This document shows positions 60,651 to 64,000 of a DNA stretch of 64,000 bases, one piece after another. Position 1 is the stretch's first letter, and every line of letters starts with the position of its first letter. The notes beneath the pieces are model-generated. The model was not told the DNA's origin, made no database searches, and was given only the letters and a program-made list of their open reading frames with translations. The position numbers and the translations under genes are program-made. Origin of the DNA: Cernens ardua (GTDB lineage Bacteria > Pseudomonadota > Gammaproteobacteria > Pseudomonadales > Halomonadaceae); assembly GCF_051251085.1 (NCBI RefSeq), contig NZ_JBPCZH010000002.1, forward strand, positions 186,001 to 250,000, written 5' to 3'.

Positions 60651-60681
60651 ATTATAGTGCAATTGAATAAAAAAATTCAAT
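60651..60681 (-). promoter_or_regulatory. Candidate fimbrial promoter with dyad in spacer
   Basis: Read on the minus strand, TTGAAT (complement of 60675-60680) and TATAAT (complement of 60651-60656) are separated by 18 bases, a good sigma70 pair. The spacer contains the dyad ATTGAAT-AAAAAA-ATTCAAT (60662-60681), which could bind a regulator. Initiation would give a leader of about 148 nt. No invertible element or recombinase is seen. Confidence 0.55.
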
Positions 60682-61019
60682 CCATACAAGTTTTGTTATA
60701 TAAGTCTTATATTGGCAATATTTCTCCTTAAAGGGTCAGTAAGTTATCATTTTTCTTTTATTCGGCATGAATTGACTGTCTGTTCATGCACTTACGCGAT
60801 TGTGTATGAGTGTATGACGTATGTAACATATTTTTATAAAAGAATATTATAACACTCATATTGATCGACATTTATTTTATATTCTTTGTCCAATAGATTA
60901 TGTTTAGCACTTCAACCAAGCTCTCGCTATCAACTTTCGAGGAAGTCTTATTTTTTGCTTAATTTATTTGTTAAGAAAATATTATTTTTTAAGGTGTAGA
61001 AAAGGTTTTGATATCAACA

Positions 61020-61061
61020 ATAAAAAGGCACTCTCTTGTTATAGAGAGTGCCTTGATTTTT
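61020..61061 (-). terminator. Intrinsic terminator of the YddA-like gene
   Basis: AAGGCACTCTCT (61025-61036) pairs perfectly with AGAGAGTGCCTT (61043-61054) around a 6-nt loop. On the minus strand a T-run (complement of the A-run 61022-61026) follows the stem, so it ends the ABC transporter transcript. On the plus strand GATTTTT follows. Confidence 0.9.
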
Positions 61062-61108
61062 ATAAAGACATTAAAACGCTTACTGATTAATCTTGTATGG
61101 TGTGGGAA

Positions 61109-62872
61109 TTAGTCTGATAGGGTGTGCGGGGTCGCATGGGTTCCTTCAAGTTGTGACAGGACAATCACGCGTGGATGGAAAGGCATCAGTGTATTCTTGT
61201 GTGCAATACTGACGAGTGTTGTTCCTGGCATACGCTCCTTGAGAAGCTGATAAAGTGATTGCTCTGCCGAGAGATCGAGGGCTGCAGTCGCTTCATCCAA
61301 AAATAGCCATTGCGGCCGACGTAATAGTGCACGTGCAAAAGAGATACGCTGTTTCTCGCCGGGGGAGAGTATTCTTTCCCAATGCGCTCGTGTTTCAAGT
61401 TCTTTTATCAATTGAGGCAAGCCTGCATCCCAAAGGACCTCTTCAAGCCTATCATCATTGTAATGATCAGCCATGGATGGATAGGCCAGTACCTCTTTCA
61501 GACTTCCTATCGGCAAATAGGGAGCTTGTGGAATAAAAAAAGTGGAGGTCGGCATGGTAACTTTGCCTTGCCAGAACGGCCAATTACCGCTCAATAACCC
61601 AAACAGAAGACTTTTGCCCGCACCCGAAGGGGCTTCAATCAGTGTATTTTCGCCCTTATTGAGAACCAGGTCATCAATTGTCAGTTTTGAGGTGCCATCC
61701 GGAAGCTTCAGTTCAAGACTGGATAACTCGGGCCTTGCGTTTTCTTCTTGCCTGAATAGTTGACCGGGGCGCTGGGTCGGCTCCGGTAATTTGTCCAGTG
61801 CATCATTAAAATTATCCAGACGCTCGATAACGGTTCGCCAATTGGCTAAACTCGAATAACTACTAACAAACCAACTAAGTGATGACTGTACATTGCCGAA
61901 TGCCATACTGATTTGGCTCAAATTGCCCAAGGTAATCTGTTTGGCAAAGTATTGCGGAGCAGCGGCAAAGAGGGGAAAGATACTGGCCAAATTGGAAAAA
62001 CCGCTATTATAACCAAGCAATCGTTTGTTGTATTTAATGAGTGCGCGTGTTGCCTCCCAGATAGCATGAAATCCTGTTTTTATTTGTTCACGTTCGGTGC
62101 TGTCACCCTTCATTTGTGCAATGGCTCTACCATTTTCACGCAAGCGCACCAGACCAAAGCGGAGGTTGGCCTCGACTTTCTGCTTATAATAGTTAATGGA
62201 AATCAGCTTGCGTCCGATAACATGGGCCAGCCAGTTACCCACAAAACTGTAAATAATAGCCACCCATACCATGTAATGGGTAATAACAACGGTATGCCCT
62301 CCCAGCGAGAATGTCAGGTTCCCGGAAATGTGCCACAGCATGCCGATAAAGCTGGCGAGTGTCAGAATAGAGCTGAACAATCCAATAAAGAGAGAAAGGC
62401 TCAGGTGGGTATAAGCGTCTATATCCTCGGTAATACGCTGGTCAGGGTTATCCGAGTAGTGGTGGTCCAATTCAAGTTGATAATAGCGTGAATGATTGAC
62501 CCATTTATCGATGTAATGGAATGTGAGCCATCGCCGCCAACGCAATTGCAACAGGCTCTGAATGAAGTACTGAAATATCGCAATGGAAATAAATACGATC
62601 AGATAAATGAGAAAATAGAGAACCAATCTGGGGAACACACCGTCATCAAAGTTTTGCAATGCATTGAAAAGCTGACGATTCCAGTATGAGATGTAAACAT
62701 TCAAACCCACCATTGCGACCGCCATCAGAAGTATGGCAATCATCATGGCGAGTGCACTCCATCTTTCTTCTGATGTCCAGTAGGGTTTGGTTAACTGCCA
62801 TGATCTGCGTAGGAAGTGGGGGCGTATCATTACCCCACATATAGGCTGGATTTTTTTATTTTCCGTTTCCAT
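61109..62872 (-). CDS. YddA-type ABC transporter (fused membrane and ATPase domains)
   Basis: This inner-membrane half-transporter has 587 residues (E. coli YddA 561), of the ABC_membrane_2/SbmA-BacA-like fold joined to an ATPase. About six membrane helices lie in residues 30-290. Family signatures are YISYWNRQLFNALQNFD, DNPDQRITEDI and ENGRAIAQMKGDSTE. The ATPase has Walker A EAPSGAGKSLLFG, the signature LSPGEKQRISFARALL and Walker B WLFLDEATAAL. The substrate of YddA is not established; relatives handle peptides, cobalamin or long-chain acyl compounds. ATG 62872 is chosen because GGAGAG lies 6 nt upstream; the frame to 62980 has no SD. A closely similar gene lies just upstream on the same strand. 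Confidence 0.92.
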   Translation of the reverse strand: METENKKIQPICGVMIRPHFLRRSWQLTKPYWTSEERWSALAMMIAILLMAVAMVGLNVYISYWNRQLFNALQNFDDGVFPRLVLYFLIYLIVFISIAIFQYFIQSLLQLRWRRWLTFHYIDKWVNHSRYYQLELDHHYSDNPDQRITEDIDAYTHLSLSLFIGLFSSILTLASFIGMLWHISGNLTFSLGGHTVVITHYMVWVAIIYSFVGNWLAHVIGRKLISINYYKQKVEANLRFGLVRLRENGRAIAQMKGDSTEREQIKTGFHAIWEATRALIKYNKRLLGYNSGFSNLASIFPLFAAAPQYFAKQITLGNLSQISMAFGNVQSSLSWFVSSYSSLANWRTVIERLDNFNDALDKLPEPTQRPGQLFRQEENARPELSSLELKLPDGTSKLTIDDLVLNKGENTLIEAPSGAGKSLLFGLLSGNWPFWQGKVTMPTSTFFIPQAPYLPIGSLKEVLAYPSMADHYNDDRLEEVLWDAGLPQLIKELETRAHWERILSPGEKQRISFARALLRRPQWLFLDEATAALDLSAEQSLYQLLKERMPGTTLVSIAHKNTLMPFHPRVIVLSQLEGTHATPHTLSD

Positions 62873-63058
62873 TGTCTCTCTCCGACCACCGATATCCTTG
62901 TAGCTTTCTTCTTCACAAGAATATATAGCATGCAGGAAGGAGGGGAGATAGGGAAAAGTGGCGTTTGGGCGAGCACTCAAGTTTCACTTAAAAAAGAGTC
63001 ATGAATGCTCGCCCTCTTCAATGAGACATCGGGAGGTGCTCCCTTGAGGAGCAATAGC

Positions 63059-64000
63059 CTATTTGGCATTCGCGGCCTGACGATGGCCCACCAGTGTCAC
63101 CGTTCGTGGGTGGAAATGCGCCAATGTGTTTTTATGCGCGATACTGATAATGGTGGTATTCGGAAGACGCTCGATCAGCAACTGATAGAGCGATTGTTCA
63201 GCCGAGAGGTCCAAAGCGGCAGTGGCTTCATCCATAAACAACCATTGCGGTTTTTTAAGAAGCACGCGTGCGAAGGAGATACGCTGTTTTTCACCCGGTG
63301 ACAAACGCCGCTCCCAGTGAGCTCGTTCATCCAGTTCATTGACAAGATGGGGCAACCCGACGCTACGAAGGACATCTTCCAACTGTTCACGTTGATATGC
63401 TTTGGTCTCTCCCGGATATGCGAGCACTTCAGAGAGCGTGCCTATAGGCAAATAAGGCGTTTGTGGGACGAAGAAAGTGGATGTTGGCATTCTCACCCGG
63501 CCTTTCCAGAAAGGCCAATTACCGGCCATGACGCCAAATAAAAGACTCTTGCCTGAACCGGAAGGTGCTTCTATAAGGGTATGCTCGCCTTTGTTAAGTA
63601 TTAGCTCATCAACAGATAACATTGATGTTCCTTGAGGCAATGCAAGTTCAAGGTCATTGAGTTCCGGCCGTGTATTTTCACTGCTTTCATAGGATTGCCC
63701 TGGACGATGCATGGGCTCTGGAAGTTCATCAAGCGCAAGGTTGAAATTGTCCAGACGCTCAATTACCGCGCGCCAGCTGGTTAAATCCTGATAGCTGTTC
63801 ACGAACCAGCTAAGAGAGGACTGTACATTGGTGAATGCAGATGAGGTCTGCATCAACGTGCCCAAGGTAATTTGTTTGGTGAAATACTGTGGCGCTGCGG
63901 CGAAAAGAGGAAAGACATTCCCCAGATTGAGAACACCGGTGGAATATCCCGTTAGCCTTTTTGTATAGGTAATCAATGCACGAGTGGCATACCAGATATC
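63059..64000 (-). CDS. YddA-type ABC transporter, paralogue cut by window end
   Basis: The C-terminal 313 residues of a second YddA-like transporter are in the window; the frame stays open to base 64000 (DIWYATRALITYTKRL at the edge), so the gene starts outside. It contains the last membrane part (FPLFAAAPQYFTKQITLGTL) and the full ATPase: EAPSGSGKSLLFGVMAGNW, LSPGEKQRISFARVLL and WLFMDEATAALDLSAEQ. It is very similar to the following gene throughout, indicating tandem duplication. Gap between the two genes is 186 bp, with a TGCTCC/GGAGCA hairpin at 63037-63053 after its stop. Whether the pair act as homodimers or as a heterodimer is unknown. Confidence 0.9.
   Translation of the reverse strand, partial: DIWYATRALITYTKRLTGYSTGVLNLGNVFPLFAAAPQYFTKQITLGTLMQTSSAFTNVQSSLSWFVNSYQDLTSWRAVIERLDNFNLALDELPEPMHRPGQSYESSENTRPELNDLELALPQGTSMLSVDELILNKGEHTLIEAPSGSGKSLLFGVMAGNWPFWKGRVRMPTSTFFVPQTPYLPIGTLSEVLAYPGETKAYQREQLEDVLRSVGLPHLVNELDERAHWERRLSPGEKQRISFARVLLKKPQWLFMDEATAALDLSAEQSLYQLLIERLPNTTIISIAHKNTLAHFHPRTVTLVGHRQAANAK

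Larger units (their letters stand above)
60497..61108. promoter_or_regulatory. AT-rich region between ABC transporter and fimbrial operon
   Basis: These 612 bases contain no gene. They are clearly AT-rich (especially 60540-61020) compared with flanking genes, as is common for regulators of surface appendages and possible H-NS-type silencing targets. The fimbrial promoter candidate lies at 60651-60681, and the ABC gene terminator at 61020-61054. No long terminal inverted repeats typical of phase-variable fim switches were found. Confidence 0.6.

Noticed and set aside
60497..61108. Phase-variable fim switch (invertible promoter)
   Set aside because: No pair of matching inverted repeats at the borders and no tyrosine recombinase gene in the window.

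Overview
The window is chromosomal DNA of a free-living, Gram-negative gammaproteobacterium. Base composition is moderate (roughly half G+C by eye, not computed). I saw no IS element, prophage, CRISPR array, rRNA or tRNA. Three gene orders are typical of Halomonadaceae, Oceanospirillales and Pseudomonas relatives: nrdR-ribD-nusB-thiL-pgpA, rppH-lgt-thyA-folA and hslR-hslO. A glucosylglycerate-type compatible-solute gene pair fits a halotolerant Halomonadaceae-like organism. That placement is inference.

Region 1 (1-17.5 kb) is a cell-surface glycan region. It holds a two-domain GT4 glycosyltransferase cut by the window edge, two more GT4 enzymes and a polyprenyl-phosphate sugar-1-phosphate transferase. 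A quinone-dependent D-lactate dehydrogenase (dld) sits among them. An O-antigen ligase/polymerase and a GT2 enzyme follow. A minus-strand pair (UDP-uronate 4-epimerase then GT9 heptosyltransferase-like) comes next, then an LPS-core kinase-like protein and another GT4. The block ends with a MPGP-type phosphatase and a GT81 glucosyl-3-phosphoglycerate synthase, which together would make glucosylglycerate (or mannosylglycerate).

Region 2 (17.5-19.4 kb) holds a TerC/Alx membrane protein behind a yybP-ykoY manganese riboswitch with a visible translational switch, and a GlsB-type small membrane protein. The two converge on a bidirectional terminator.

Region 3 (19.5-48 kb) is housekeeping: nrdR, ribD (without ribE/ribBA/ribH), nusB, thiL, pgpA, a DUF945 protein, lon with a sigma32-like promoter, an SDR dehydrogenase, and a class III aminotransferase tail-to-tail with a MocR regulator that has a very long linker. 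Then come ilvD, a DUF805 protein, nudE, hslR-hslO (sigma32-like promoter), tex, gshA, dsbB, a HAD phosphatase, rppH, lgt, thyA and folA.

Region 4 (48.5-64 kb) is more accessory. It has a FinO/ProQ-domain RNA-binding protein with a coiled-coil N-terminus, an aaeXAB efflux system with disordered tails, and a newly called 52-residue protein with a near-perfect ribosome binding site. A secreted Ser-rich protein follows, then a minimal four-gene chaperone-usher fimbrial operon (pilin, chaperone, usher, tip adhesin) with a strong hairpin after the pilin gene. Two tandem paralogous YddA-type ABC transporters close the window, the second cut by the edge.
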